From contig NZ_FUWY01000001.1 in NCBI RefSeq assembly GCF_900167375.1, forward strand, positions 372,001 to 436,000: a DNA stretch of 64,000 nucleotides, written 5' to 3'. Shown piece by piece: positions 53,686 to 64,000 of the stretch. Source of the DNA: Anaerorhabdus furcosa (GTDB lineage: Bacteria; Bacillota_I; Bacilli_A; Erysipelotrichales; Erysipelotrichaceae). The translations under genes were made by a program, and so were the position numbers. Positions within the stretch are counted from its first letter, which is position 1; each line of letters starts with the position of its first letter. The notes under the pieces were generated by a model, which was not told the origin of the DNA, did not search any database, and saw only the letters and a program-made list of their open reading frames with translations.

Positions 53686-55035
53686 CTAACTACCTAATTT
53701 ATTTTTTGTAAGCCAGTGTGAGAAATGGTAATAGAGAGCTGTAAAGATAGCCGCACAACTCCACGTTAAACTATAGCCCCATGCAACAATATCAATGTGA
53801 TTAAAAATTGGCATTGCAATTGATAAATAAATTTGTCTTAAGAAGACAAAACTTATTATTGAAGTTATCATTGGTATTACAGTGTATCCCCCAGCTCTTA
53901 ATGCTCCTGAATATACTTGGTGGAATGTAAGTGCAGTATAGAATGGAATCATAACACGAATCATTGATGCACCTGCTGCTATAACATCTGAATCTCTAGA
54001 GAAGATTTCAATCGCAACATCCGCAAACAACCACAACGGTATTCCCAATAAAATTACTGAGATAATTCCCATTAAAATTGTCGTGTTGACACCTTTTTTA
54101 ACTCTATCTATTTTTAATGCACCCATATTTTGTGCAGAGAATGTAGTAATTGCTAATGCGAAACTGTTTACAGGCAAGGCAATAAAATTATCAAATTTAT
54201 TTGCACTACTAAAACCTGCAATTGCTGCAGCTCCAAAATTATTAACATACGACTGAACAATAACATTTGAAAAAGAAACTATCATATTTTGAAGTCCTGA
54301 TGGTATACCAATTTTAATAATTTGAATTAATGTCTTCATATCAATTCTTAATTTATTGAGTCTTAAATGATAACTCTCTTTCGACAATAATAAAACTATG
54401 ATAACAAGAACTGCCGATACTGCTTGAGCAATCAATGTTGCCCATGCAACACCTGCAACTCCCATATTTAATTGCGTTACAAAATACAAGTCTAAGATAA
54501 TATTGATAACACTCGCAACACCTAAAAAATATAATGGTCTTTTAGAATCACCTATAGCTTGTAGAATTCCTGTTCCTGCATTATATAATGTCACAAAGAT
54601 TACACCCAAGAAATAAATTTGTAAATACTCTACTGCTTGAGGTAAAACATCACTTGGTGTTTTCATCCACTCCAAGAATAATGGTGACATAAAATAACCT
54701 ATAATCATTAACACAATACCAAAGATAATTGAGAAGGTAACAAATGTATGAACCGTTACACTTAATTCTTCTTTACGATTTGCCCCAAAATGCCTTGCTA
54801 CAATTACGCCTGCCCCTACTGCAACTCCCATAAAGAAACCAATAATCAAGTTAATTAATGGTGTACTTGCACCTACTGCAGCCAATGCTGTTTTACCAAC
54901 ATATTGTCCAACCACAATCGAGTCAACTGTATTGTACAAAAGTTGAAATAAGTTCCCAAGTAATAATGGAATTGCAAAAAAGAGGATTCTTTTCCATATT
55001 GACCCTGTTGTCATTTTTGCCTCAACCATTGTCAT
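53686..55035 (-). CDS. MATE family efflux transporter
   Basis: 449 residues, 12 membrane helices in two halves. NLFQLLYNTVDSIVVGQYVG and GFSSANKFDNFIALP are MATE signatures (DinF/NorM branch). It exports cationic or hydrophobic drugs in exchange for sodium or protons. It is the first gene of an operon with the ABC exporter; GGGGGG precedes the ATG. Confidence 0.93.
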   Translation of the reverse strand: MTMVEAKMTTGSIWKRILFFAIPLLLGNLFQLLYNTVDSIVVGQYVGKTALAAVGASTPLINLIIGFFMGVAVGAGVIVARHFGANRKEELSVTVHTFVTFSIIFGIVLMIIGYFMSPLFLEWMKTPSDVLPQAVEYLQIYFLGVIFVTLYNAGTGILQAIGDSKRPLYFLGVASVINIILDLYFVTQLNMGVAGVAWATLIAQAVSAVLVIIVLLLSKESYHLRLNKLRIDMKTLIQIIKIGIPSGLQNMIVSFSNVIVQSYVNNFGAAAIAGFSSANKFDNFIALPVNSFALAITTFSAQNMGALKIDRVKKGVNTTILMGIISVILLGIPLWLFADVAIEIFSRDSDVIAAGASMIRVMIPFYTALTFHQVYSGALRAGGYTVIPMITSIISFVFLRQIYLSIAMPIFNHIDIVAWGYSLTWSCAAIFTALYYHFSHWLTKNKLGS

Positions 55036-55059
55036 GAAATATCCCCCCTTTTATTAATG

Positions 55060-55068
55060 TATTTTATT
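55060..55068 (-). promoter_or_regulatory. extended -10 promoter of the MATE-ABC operon
   Basis: TGGTATAAT on the minus strand, an extended -10, about 30 bp before the MATE start codon. A TTGATA lies 19 bp further upstream, so a MerR-type layout cannot be excluded. Confidence 0.55.
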
Positions 55069-55133
55069 ATACCACCACTTTAACTTTTATGCTTATCAAA
55101 GAAATGATAAAATAGACAAAAGAAGGTGAAGTC

Positions 55134-56336
55134 ATGGAATTATCTAAAGGTTGCCTACAATCTATTGAAATTTTGAATCATCATGGCTACAAAGCCTATC
55201 TTGTTGGTGGTGCAATAAGAAATTATTTACTTGGAAAACCTGTTCAGGATTATGACATTACGACAGATGCACTCCCTATTAATATCAAGGAATGTTTTAA
55301 GAATTACAAAACAATCGATATTGGTATTCAACATGGAACAGTTGCTGTTCTTATTGACCATGAACAAATTGAAATTACAACATTCCGCACCGAAAAAGAA
55401 TACATCAACCATCGTCATCCTAAAGAAGTATCATTTACAAGAAGTCTTCAAGAAGACTGTCTTCGAAGAGATTTCACGATTAACGCTATATGTTACCACC
55501 CTAAAGAAGGTTTTATAGATTTTTTTGGTGGTGAGTTTGATATTAAAAATAAAATCATCAAAGCTATTGGTAATCCTATTGATCGCTTTGACGAAGATGC
55601 ATTGCGTATTTTGCGTGCGATTCGTTTTAGTACGCAACTTGGATTTGTAATCGAACCCAATACAAGCAATGCTTTGTTTACATGTATGGATTATTTAAAA
55701 TCCATTTCATCTGAGAGAATTATGGATGAATTAACCAAGATTTTTTTATCACCTTCATGTGCTAACCAATGCTTTGAGTATCAAGATATCTTTGAAGTTT
55801 TTATACCTGAACTTAAGGAAATAAACTTTTACCCACAAAAAAAGAATCATGTTTATGATGCATTAACTAAATCGCATCCATCATTGCCTATCCGCTTTGC
55901 GATTTTAATACACCAATGCAATGAACCAGATTTATCCTGCAATGCTCAACAAATTATGAATCGACTTAAGTTTTCTAGAACACTTAAACTACAAGTAAAT
56001 ACTTTATTGTCTTCAATTAGAACAAACTTCGATTCGAAAATAGCAATTAAACAGTTTTTACAAAATTGCAAAATCGATTTCATGCATGTATGTGATTTTA
56101 AACAATGTATAGATTCCTCATTTAATATTGATACTATTCAACAACTTTATTATGAAATTATTGATAACCAAGAATGTTATACATTGAAACAACTCGCAAT
56201 CACTGGGCAAGATTTAAAAAATCTTGGATACAAAGATAAAAATATATCTTTGATTCTTAATGATATTTTAAACGAAGTTATAAAAGACAAATTAAACAAT
56301 AACAAAGAAGAGATCTTAAAATACATAAAAATGTAA
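55134..56336 (+). CDS. cca: CCA tRNA nucleotidyltransferase
   Basis: 400 residues, class II. N-terminal AYLVGGAIRNYLLGKPVQDYDITTDA carries the nucleotidyl-transfer motif GGxxR and DxD (Asp residues of DYD), then RRDFTINAICYHP and RFDEDALRILRAIRFSTQLG. It adds or repairs the CCA end of tRNA. The C-terminal half is Asn/Lys-rich and divergent. GAAGGTGAAG precedes the ATG; the gene stands alone. Confidence 0.95.
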   Translation: MELSKGCLQSIEILNHHGYKAYLVGGAIRNYLLGKPVQDYDITTDALPINIKECFKNYKTIDIGIQHGTVAVLIDHEQIEITTFRTEKEYINHRHPKEVSFTRSLQEDCLRRDFTINAICYHPKEGFIDFFGGEFDIKNKIIKAIGNPIDRFDEDALRILRAIRFSTQLGFVIEPNTSNALFTCMDYLKSISSERIMDELTKIFLSPSCANQCFEYQDIFEVFIPELKEINFYPQKKNHVYDALTKSHPSLPIRFAILIHQCNEPDLSCNAQQIMNRLKFSRTLKLQVNTLLSSIRTNFDSKIAIKQFLQNCKIDFMHVCDFKQCIDSSFNIDTIQQLYYEIIDNQECYTLKQLAITGQDLKNLGYKDKNISLILNDILNEVIKDKLNNNKEEILKYIKM

Positions 56337-56510
56337 TCTACACCAATAGACCTTTTCTTTTTTTTATGTTAGAATTTCATTAAGTGAGTACTCTATTCAT
56401 CATTTCCTCATATCTAGACTAACTACCTAGTAGACTCACATCTATTTATTGTTAGATTGTTATACCTAGTTACATCCTTGTCATATTACTGTGTATACTT
56501 TGGAGGCTTT

Positions 56511-57800
56511 ATGATAAAAAAAATAATACTGTTTCTCATGTGCCTAAGTTTAGTTGGTTGTGTGCCTGTTAAACAAGAGGAATTCACAACCACGACTATT
56601 GGTTTCGATCAAGCTGATGAAGAAGCTATTAAAAAACTAATCTATGATGAAAACTATTTTTTCCCATTTCTACTTCAACAAAAGTACATTTATACAAAGT
56701 TTAAGACGAATGGTATTTCTGTAAACTTCTATAATAATGCTAAATTTGATGCACTTTTCAATGTAGATGGTTCTTTTAACTATAATTTTAGTTTTCAACC
56801 AAATGAAATCAAGCTTAATGGAAAACTTGTCGCAACACTTTTAACATCCTATAGTTATGTTCCAGACTATTATGATTCTCATTTACTTGCCTACATTACA
56901 ATTGATGATAATTCAAACTACTATGAATTTGATCAAAATCGCGTAGAACTAGTTGATTATACAACAAAAGAAGTAGTAACAATTGATGATACTATACAAT
57001 CCTTTATTATTGAATTATTAAAGGAACAATGGAATCAAATGATGGAGTTTAGAGTTCTATGTGAAGAATTCAATATGTACATTACTCACATCGCTAATAC
57101 TGAAGACACCCTATTCACTAAAAGTAACTTACCGGTCCAAGGTTTTGTTGGTGAGTGGGAAGACAACTTAAATGGTGAAACAGGTATTTATGAGCCTATG
57201 GCCAATATTCCAATAATAGAACTCATCAAAATCAATAATGATGAAATAAAAAATAGTTCTTCTTTATCTCCTCTTGAATCTCTTGCCACGGTATTCTTCT
57301 ATATTGATGAGAGTATTGATTATGATAACCCAAGTTACGATCAAATATTAGGGTGGCTATTTAATAATTCAAACTTTGAAAATGAAATCACACTTGAAGA
57401 TTTTAATAAAATACTCAGTCATTCCTTTAATTTATCCCCAGCTACAATTGACTATGATTTAATTCTTAAAAATGGTATTACCCAAGATGATAAATCTCAA
57501 ACTTATCATGCGTCAATTATGCATGGCGTAACAAGTGACTATAGTGGATTGATTATGAAAGAAGAAAAACCCACTGAAGCAGGAACGGCTTATACTATTA
57601 TTCCTTATCAAGTGACCATTGATGCTTTAGGTAAAAGTAAAGTTACAATCAATAATATTGAATTTAGAAATGAAAAATCAACCGAAGAAGATATTGTTAC
57701 TTATTTAGAAAATAATATAGAAACACTTCCTCATTGGTACATTGAAATAGATAATGAAAAACAACCTAAACTTCTTTCTGCAGAATTAATTGCTGATTAG
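56511..57800 (+). CDS. putative lipoprotein, member 1 of a three-paralogue cluster
   Basis: 429 residues from ATG 56511, six bases after GGAGG. MIKKIILFLMCLSLVGC is a lipoprotein signal. The mature protein shares spaced motifs with the next two genes: LIYDENYFFPF in place of LIYTGGYFDD, KEQWNQMMEFRVLCEEFN, and a final strand pair near IIPYQVTI. It is the most divergent of the three. Mature part is acidic and beta-rich with Asn and Tyr; no named domain is recognised. Confidence 0.75.
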   Translation: MIKKIILFLMCLSLVGCVPVKQEEFTTTTIGFDQADEEAIKKLIYDENYFFPFLLQQKYIYTKFKTNGISVNFYNNAKFDALFNVDGSFNYNFSFQPNEIKLNGKLVATLLTSYSYVPDYYDSHLLAYITIDDNSNYYEFDQNRVELVDYTTKEVVTIDDTIQSFIIELLKEQWNQMMEFRVLCEEFNMYITHIANTEDTLFTKSNLPVQGFVGEWEDNLNGETGIYEPMANIPIIELIKINNDEIKNSSSLSPLESLATVFFYIDESIDYDNPSYDQILGWLFNNSNFENEITLEDFNKILSHSFNLSPATIDYDLILKNGITQDDKSQTYHASIMHGVTSDYSGLIMKEEKPTEAGTAYTIIPYQVTIDALGKSKVTINNIEFRNEKSTEEDIVTYLENNIETLPHWYIEIDNEKQPKLLSAELIAD

Positions 57801-57828
57801 ATGAGATTCACTTATAAGGAGATACTCT

Positions 57829-59262
57829 ATGAAAAAAATATTATTACTTATTTTAGCTTTATCACTTGTTGGTTGTAATAAAGTTGAACCAATTGAATTA
57901 ATTGATGATCCAAATCCTGAAGATGCACTTATCTTAAGTGATGAGCAAACTGAGCAGTTAGATAAACTAATCTATACAGGTGGTTATTTTGATGATGTTG
58001 TTGAATCTCAAGACGAGATTTTCTACTCTGTTGGAAAGAATGCTATTCATGTTCAACTCAGTGGTCTAACTAAAATAGAGATTGATTTTAACCTAGATGG
58101 TATTGCTTCCTATTCATATACCTTTAATCCTATTAAATTAGATTATAATGAAGAAGGTACAAATAAAACTGCTCAGCTTAATTCAGTTTTTATTAGAACT
58201 GAGGATTATGCTAACTCCAAGATAACTTCTTCCTTAGTTACAAATGATGATGTGTCTTATGATATTTGTTTTAATCAAGCAAACTACAAGATAGAAAATA
58301 ATAACGCTACTAAATCATCAGAAAATTTATCTCTTCCAGATTCATTAAATAACAAGTTATTCGATATCTATACGAATCAATGGAATACACTAATGGCATT
58401 TGATTCATTCATGCAACCATTAAACAAACAAATTAATGATCTTGTTATGAACTTTGATTCATATTCATATCGAAATCGAGATTCATTGACCTTAGTTAAT
58501 AACAATCAAGAAGTTGCTCGAACTGAAATTAACGCCCCTGCAACAACATACGAATTTACTGATTTCCCTTATTCAGCAAATAATCATAATTACCTTTATT
58601 GGTATACATTCAATGGTGAGCCTAAAAAGACATTCCCTGAAGCTTCTGCATATGAGCGTACATTATTCTTATTCTTCTTTTTAAACTCTAGAGATAGTTT
58701 TTCTATTGATGAACTTTCAAGTGCATTCTTAACAGTTGATAGTCAATATTATTGTTACAATGGATTCTGCTCAACAAATAAAGATGAAGTTAATCAAGGT
58801 AAATTTAGAGAGCATGAATTTTCATTAATGACACTTGATTATTTTAATCAATGCATCAATGATGTCTTTGGATTAAATCCCTATACATCGCTTGATAAAT
58901 ATAAATATTTAGACAGTGGTGTTTATGTAAGTCAATCTGAACAAACATTGATGTCTGATATGATATCAGGTCCTTGGGATATACACTATCATGGAGCGAG
59001 TGTTGATCATTATAATGAATCAGGTATCGATTATGTTACCTTCACTCCTTATATCGCTCAATATGGCGATTGTCGAAGTGGGCAAGAATGTACATATGAC
59101 CTGTATACAACAGAAGCTAATTTTGTTAAAGGCAGTATTCCAGAATCTAAAGTAAACGATTATGTAGTCAATAACAAATCAAAATTCTTTACTTGGGATA
59201 TTACACTGGCTCCAGGCAATAATCCTGATTTCTACCAAGTTCTATCTTATGAACAAAAATAA
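57829..59262 (+). CDS. putative lipoprotein, member 2 of the cluster
   Basis: 477 residues. MKKILLLILALSLVGC plus NKVEP is a type II signal. Shares with member 3 the motifs LIYTGGYFDD, NQWNTLMAFDSFMQPLNKQI, AYERTLFLFFFLNS, LDYFNQCINDVFGLN, GIDYVTFTPY and the end PGNNPDFYQVLSYE. Three cysteine pairs occur in the C-terminal half (YCYNGFCS, CRSGQEC), likely disulfides outside the cell. Function unknown. AAGGAG precedes the ATG, 28 bp after member 1. Confidence 0.78.
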   Translation: MKKILLLILALSLVGCNKVEPIELIDDPNPEDALILSDEQTEQLDKLIYTGGYFDDVVESQDEIFYSVGKNAIHVQLSGLTKIEIDFNLDGIASYSYTFNPIKLDYNEEGTNKTAQLNSVFIRTEDYANSKITSSLVTNDDVSYDICFNQANYKIENNNATKSSENLSLPDSLNNKLFDIYTNQWNTLMAFDSFMQPLNKQINDLVMNFDSYSYRNRDSLTLVNNNQEVARTEINAPATTYEFTDFPYSANNHNYLYWYTFNGEPKKTFPEASAYERTLFLFFFLNSRDSFSIDELSSAFLTVDSQYYCYNGFCSTNKDEVNQGKFREHEFSLMTLDYFNQCINDVFGLNPYTSLDKYKYLDSGVYVSQSEQTLMSDMISGPWDIHYHGASVDHYNESGIDYVTFTPYIAQYGDCRSGQECTYDLYTTEANFVKGSIPESKVNDYVVNNKSKFFTWDITLAPGNNPDFYQVLSYEQK

Positions 59263-59277
59263 ATACGGGGGAGTTTT

Positions 59278-60729
59278 ATGAGAAAGATTATCATCATTCT
59301 ATTATCCATTTTACTAGTAGGTTGTAATCAAGTTGAACCAGTTAAATTAATTGGTAATTCTACTTCATCACCCCTACCTGAGAAGAAAGAATATATTTTG
59401 GATGAGAAACAAATTGAGCAATTGAATATGGTAATCTATTCTGGTGGATTTTTTGATGATATTATTCATTCTACTGATGAAATCACTTATGTTGTAGATA
59501 ATGATACACTTCTTGTTACCCTCTCAGGTGAAACAAAAATGGATATTAAATTTACAGTAGATGCTTATGCAACTTATACCTATCCATTGAAAGATACTAA
59601 ATTTACTTACACAAAAAACAAACAAGATAAATCTGCTACACTCTCATCAAAATATACTCGCGCAATTAATTTGGATAATACAAGAATACGAACAACACTT
59701 ATAACTTCTGATAATCAAGAATACAAAATTGTTTTTAATCAGGAACGACATACTTTGGAGAATAATGGTACACCTGATTTAAACCCCGGTACTATGTCAT
59801 TCGTTGATTCATTAAGTACACAAATGTATGAGTACTATGAAAACTCTTGGAATGAAATCATGCTATTTGATTCTTATATGCAAACATTAAACAAGCATAT
59901 TTCAGATATTTTCAATAACAATGAATCTTACACTTTTAGAAACAAAGAAACGTTGATTGTTGATAATCGAAAAATGTATTCCTGGCAAAATGAGAAAAAA
60001 CAAAAAACTAATAAACAAGAATTTACTGAAACTCCAACCCGTACTTCCTTCATGTCTAGATTCTATTATTATGAATTCAATTCAGATGAAAGAATGTCAA
60101 TTAAAACAGCAACACCGTATCATCGAACCCTCTTCTTATTCTCATTTCTTACATCATCAACGGATTTCACGATTGATGAATTAGCTACTGCCTTTATCAC
60201 AGTATTAAGTGAATACAATTGTATGGGTAAAACTTGTAATAATAGAAGTAATAACTCAGAACTCACGATAAGTCAGGGTACAGAAGGTGAAGGATATTAT
60301 ACTGTTCTTACCTTAGATTACTTCAATAAGTGTATACAAGATGTTTTTGGAAGGGATACTTATTCAATTGATGAAACAAAGAAACTACCAAGTGGCATTG
60401 TTCAAGGTAAAGAAGAGAAAACATTTGTTGGAGAAGCTTACGCAGGTGATGGATACATTTCATACTATGGATCGATTTATAGCCATTACAAAGAAGATGG
60501 AATTGATTATGTAACATTAACTCCTTATTATGCATCACAAACTGATGGTGAAGGAATCGTTTATGACATCTATACAACCGCTCACGATAAAATTGGAAGT
60601 GGTATCAAAGAGAATAATGTTTATCAATTTGTAGAAAATAATAAAGAAAGTTTCTTAACTTGGGAAATAGCATTGACTCCTGGAAGTAATCCTGATTTTT
60701 ATCAAGTGTTATCTTATAAATTAAAATAA
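59278..60729 (+). CDS. putative lipoprotein, member 3 of the cluster
   Basis: 483 residues. MRKIIIILLSILLVGC plus NQVEP is a lipoprotein signal. Closely related to member 2 over its whole length (LPEKKEYILDEK, VIYSGGFFDDI, NSWNEIMLFDSYMQTLNKHI, YHRTLFLFSFLTS, PGSNPDFYQVLSYK), so a recent tandem duplication. It starts 15 bp after member 2 with GGGGGAG upstream. Function unknown. Confidence 0.78.
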   Translation: MRKIIIILLSILLVGCNQVEPVKLIGNSTSSPLPEKKEYILDEKQIEQLNMVIYSGGFFDDIIHSTDEITYVVDNDTLLVTLSGETKMDIKFTVDAYATYTYPLKDTKFTYTKNKQDKSATLSSKYTRAINLDNTRIRTTLITSDNQEYKIVFNQERHTLENNGTPDLNPGTMSFVDSLSTQMYEYYENSWNEIMLFDSYMQTLNKHISDIFNNNESYTFRNKETLIVDNRKMYSWQNEKKQKTNKQEFTETPTRTSFMSRFYYYEFNSDERMSIKTATPYHRTLFLFSFLTSSTDFTIDELATAFITVLSEYNCMGKTCNNRSNNSELTISQGTEGEGYYTVLTLDYFNKCIQDVFGRDTYSIDETKKLPSGIVQGKEEKTFVGEAYAGDGYISYYGSIYSHYKEDGIDYVTLTPYYASQTDGEGIVYDIYTTAHDKIGSGIKENNVYQFVENNKESFLTWEIALTPGSNPDFYQVLSYKLK

Positions 60730-60758
60730 CTCCTAGATTTTAGGAATTATTTTTTTTA
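60726..60758 (+). terminator. terminator after the lipoprotein cluster
   Basis: Stem AATAA-C-TCCTA / TAGGA-A-TTATT with a short loop, followed by eight T. The DUF3021 gene ends inside the region on the other strand, so it may serve both. Confidence 0.8.
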
Positions 60759-61189
60759 TAACTGCGAAGTGATTCATTTAGTTTATCTGTATTCGCTTCT
60801 TGCTCTAACTTTTCTCCCCATAACATCATGATTAATCCAATCAACATGGTAATCGTAAATATCCAATAATTTATATTAGGTAATCCCTTAAACCATTCAA
60901 ATGCTATGGCAGTTGCACTAAATATAATTGTGCAGATAAATAGCCATACCAATGATTTGGAAAAGAATATTCCTTTACTATAATCACATCTTGCATCCAG
61001 CATTGTTACTTGCAGTAAGGCAACTATCATACTTGCCATAATGCCTGTAAAGATGGTCAAAAATGTCATCTCATAAACACCTTGTACAAAATACATGAAT
61101 CCTGCCAAAAATATGACTGCAGAAAAATAAATACCCATATATAACTTCATATTCATTGACCATAAAAATATATCTCTAAATTTTTTCAT
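60740..61189 (-). CDS. DUF3021 family membrane protein (LytTR system inhibitor-like)
   Basis: 149 residues, four membrane helices (YMGIYFSAVIFLAGFMYFV; FLTIFTGIMASMIVALL; and two more) and a short charged cytoplasmic tail ending KKNNS. DUF3021 proteins are encoded beside LytTR regulators, as in the HdrRM and BrsRM pairs of Streptococcus mutans, where the membrane protein holds the regulator inactive. The gene follows the LytTR gene by 1 bp. Confidence 0.85.
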   Translation of the reverse strand: MKKFRDIFLWSMNMKLYMGIYFSAVIFLAGFMYFVQGVYEMTFLTIFTGIMASMIVALLQVTMLDARCDYSKGIFFSKSLVWLFICTIIFSATAIAFEWFKGLPNINYWIFTITMLIGLIMMLWGEKLEQEANTDKLNESLRSYKKNNS

Positions 61190-61190
61190 T

Positions 61191-61634
61191 TTATTTCTCT
61201 CCTTTTAATTTTTCTTTCAATAGTCGTGCATAATGCCGTGATACAACTAATAATTCTTCATTATCCATTGTTACAATGATTCTTCCATTCAACTGACTTT
61301 TTAGGCTCTCTACATGTTGAATGTTTATGATGAGGTTCTTAGCTCCTCTAAAGTAATCCGTGCCTTGGTATGTATCCTCTAACTCTTGTAGAGTCATCTT
61401 TAACTTGAATACGTTATCTGTTGTGTAAATATAAGTAATTCCATCCACACTTTCAATGTAAAGTACATCCATAGGGTGAACATATACTTTTTGATTTTGG
61501 TTACTCACTGCTTCTAGTTTTTGATTCTTGTTTTCAAGAAATTCAATTAACTTCTTTAGATCAGGGGTAACTTGTCTACATTGAATTGTTATTTCTTCTT
61601 CTTTTTCAATATCAATTACTACTTTTACTTTCAT
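61191..61634 (-). CDS. LytTR family transcriptional regulator
   Basis: 147 residues, no receiver domain. The N-terminal 45 residues are a small beta/alpha part; the LytTR DNA-binding domain runs from about 50 (VYVHPMDVLYIESVDGITYIYTTDN, positions 50-75) to LLVVSRHYARLLKEKLKG. The motifs agree with regulators of the HdrR/BrsR kind. The partner membrane protein DUF3021 is next. It probably activates its own operon, although no clear pair of LytTR boxes was found upstream. Confidence 0.9.
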   Translation of the reverse strand: MKVKVVIDIEKEEEITIQCRQVTPDLKKLIEFLENKNQKLEAVSNQNQKVYVHPMDVLYIESVDGITYIYTTDNVFKLKMTLQELEDTYQGTDYFRGAKNLIINIQHVESLKSQLNGRIIVTMDNEELLVVSRHYARLLKEKLKGEK

Positions 61635-61674
61635 CTCGCTACCCTCTTCTAAAAACTAGAATACATGGAATATC

Positions 61675-61706
61675 AAAAGAAAACAACCCACGATGAAGTG
61701 AGTTGT
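61675..61706 (-). terminator. terminator of gdhA
   Basis: 9-bp stem ACAACTCAC / GTGGGTTGT with one G-U pair (61683-61691 with 61698-61706), then TTTCTTTT on the minus strand. Confidence 0.8.
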
Positions 61707-61730
61707 CAAATGTTATGGTTAAGTTGCGAT

Positions 61731-63083
<1,353 letters not shown>

Positions 63084-63093
63084 CTATGTTCTT

Positions 63094-63122
63094 ATTTTAG
63101 ACTTATGTTTTTCAGTTGACAA
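63094..63122 (-). promoter_or_regulatory. promoter of gdhA
   Basis: TTGTCA (63117-63122) and TAAAAT (63094-63099) on the minus strand with 17-bp spacing, each five of six consensus bases, 25 bp before the gene. Confidence 0.75.
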
Positions 63123-63134
63123 GATTTTTCATCT

Positions 63135-64000
63135 CTAGTTTAGTAATTTATTTGCGCTCTTTTCAATCAGTATCGCACCAAGTGGTGCACTTACAAGAAT
63201 TGCCACAACTGCACCTGTTAATATGATATCACCACTTGCCAATCCCATCGCAAGTGGTAATCCTCCGATAGCAGCTTGCACTGTTGCTTTTGGAATATAG
63301 GCAATTGCACAAAATATTTTTTCTTTACTATTTAATTCGGTCTTAATTAAACTTACAAAAACACCGACTGATCTAACCACTAAGCACAATAGAATAACGA
63401 TGACTAAACTTATTCCACCCTTAAATGCAAGGCTAAGATTAACACTTGCTCCCACAAGCACAAATAAAAATATTTCTCCTGCTACCCATAGCTTATTGTA
63501 TTTACTTGATAAACGATTTGCGAGGGTTGGATAAAAAATATTCATTGATATCGCCATGGTCATCACACAAATTAAACTTGAGAAAGGAATGATTGTGTTT
63601 ATATTCTTCTCAAATCCAACAAACATAAAAGAGAAAGAAAGAATGAGAATCATCTTCACAGAGTCTCTCATATGAAATTTTTTAAAATAAATCTGCAATA
63701 CATATCCCCATGATAGTCCTACTAAAATACCTAGGATTATTGATACTGGGACTTGCAACACACTTGTAAAGTTAACGACACCTGATAATAGAAAAGTTGA
63801 TACTACTGTAAACAAAGAAATGACTACCACATCATCAAATGATGCCCCTGTTAAAATAAGTTGAGGAATCTTTTTATCTTCACCTTTTCCACTTTGAATT
63901 AGTTTAATCATGCTTGGTACAATAACAGCTGGTGAAACTGCTGCCAATACACACCCAAGTAACATTGCCTCTAGCGTGGTTAGTGGTAAAAAGATTGGCG
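63135..64000 (-). CDS. cation:proton antiporter (5' end off the right edge)
   Basis: The frame is open to base 64000 (reading ...PIFLPLTTLEAMLLG), so the visible part, 288 residues, lacks the N-terminus; the ATG at 63965 is internal. Membrane helices with VLAAVSPAVIVPSM and GASFDDVVVISLFT place it in the monovalent cation:proton antiporter superfamily (CPA1-like, acidic DD pair kept). It is not the same gene as the antiporter at 9716, with which it shares only the family pattern. gdhA follows but has its own promoter. Confidence 0.82.
   Translation of the reverse strand, partial: PIFLPLTTLEAMLLGCVLAAVSPAVIVPSMIKLIQSGKGEDKKIPQLILTGASFDDVVVISLFTVVSTFLLSGVVNFTSVLQVPVSIILGILVGLSWGYVLQIYFKKFHMRDSVKMILILSFSFMFVGFEKNINTIIPFSSLICVMTMAISMNIFYPTLANRLSSKYNKLWVAGEIFLFVLVGASVNLSLAFKGGISLVIVILLCLVVRSVGVFVSLIKTELNSKEKIFCAIAYIPKATVQAAIGGLPLAMGLASGDIILTGAVVAILVSAPLGAILIEKSANKLLN

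Noticed and set aside
61635-61680. LytTR binding sites upstream of the LytTR gene
   Set aside because: Only one loosely matching element (TCTAGTTTTTAG) is seen; a pair of direct repeats as in known LytTR targets is missing.

Overview
The window is low-GC Firmicutes DNA. Gene order and protein style point to the class Erysipelotrichia, although no rRNA is present to confirm this. There are no insertion sequences, prophage genes, CRISPR arrays or tRNAs. The backbone from about 2 to 32 kb follows the Bacillus subtilis order ywiB - rpoE - fba - murA - rpmE - tdk - prfA - prmC - tsaC - glyA - upp - atp operon - ywzB, nearly all on the minus strand. Small accessory islands (lipoproteins, regulators, drug pumps) interrupt it.

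Layout. 1-1860: 3'-truncated BlaR1-like M56 membrane peptidase. 1978-9596: upp plus a complete F1Fo ATP synthase operon, whose c subunit carries a sodium-binding signature. 9716-13283: TetR-controlled cation antiporter and a PAS-GGDEF protein. 13340-21275: glyA, tsaC, carB (the only plus-strand gene here, behind a leader peptide and attenuator), prmC, prfA, tdk. 21388-28325: lipoproteins, TipAS-type MerR regulator, rpmE, murA, HAD phosphatase, and a MefA-like pump with an arginine-rich leader ORF. 28326-32327: fba, DUF1846, HAD phosphatase, RNA polymerase delta, DUF1934. 32343-36296: a two-component locus with a LytS-type kinase, a SARP-type response regulator and a second kinase that has lost its phosphorylatable histidine, followed by two small transcription units whose promoters share the same direct-repeat architecture exactly 200 bp apart. 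36391-44520: YwfO-like HD hydrolase, an ABC transporter operon with its own MerR regulator, and a Bce-type peptide-detoxification module (regulator, kinase, ATPase, permease). 44539-50224: ispF, PfkB kinase, AzlCD exporter, LysR regulator, a TasA/CalY-like secreted protein with its SipW-type peptidase, and a membrane protein. 50221-55035: MATE pump plus heterodimeric ABC exporter. 55134-60729: cca and three tandem paralogous lipoproteins. 60740-64000: DUF3021/LytTR pair, gdhA, and a 5'-truncated cation antiporter.

How it fits together. The core provides energy conservation, translation termination (prfA with prmC), nucleotide salvage, peptidoglycan precursor synthesis and glycolysis. The accessory genes are mostly envelope-stress and drug-defence functions with local regulators, and several of their promoters can be read directly (two 19-bp-spacer MerR promoters, a TetR operator, a 23-bp palindrome). 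The least explained parts are the SARP-type two-component locus with its twin small RNAs, the pyrBI-like attenuator before a solitary carB, the leader ORF of the MFS pump, and the triple lipoprotein cluster.
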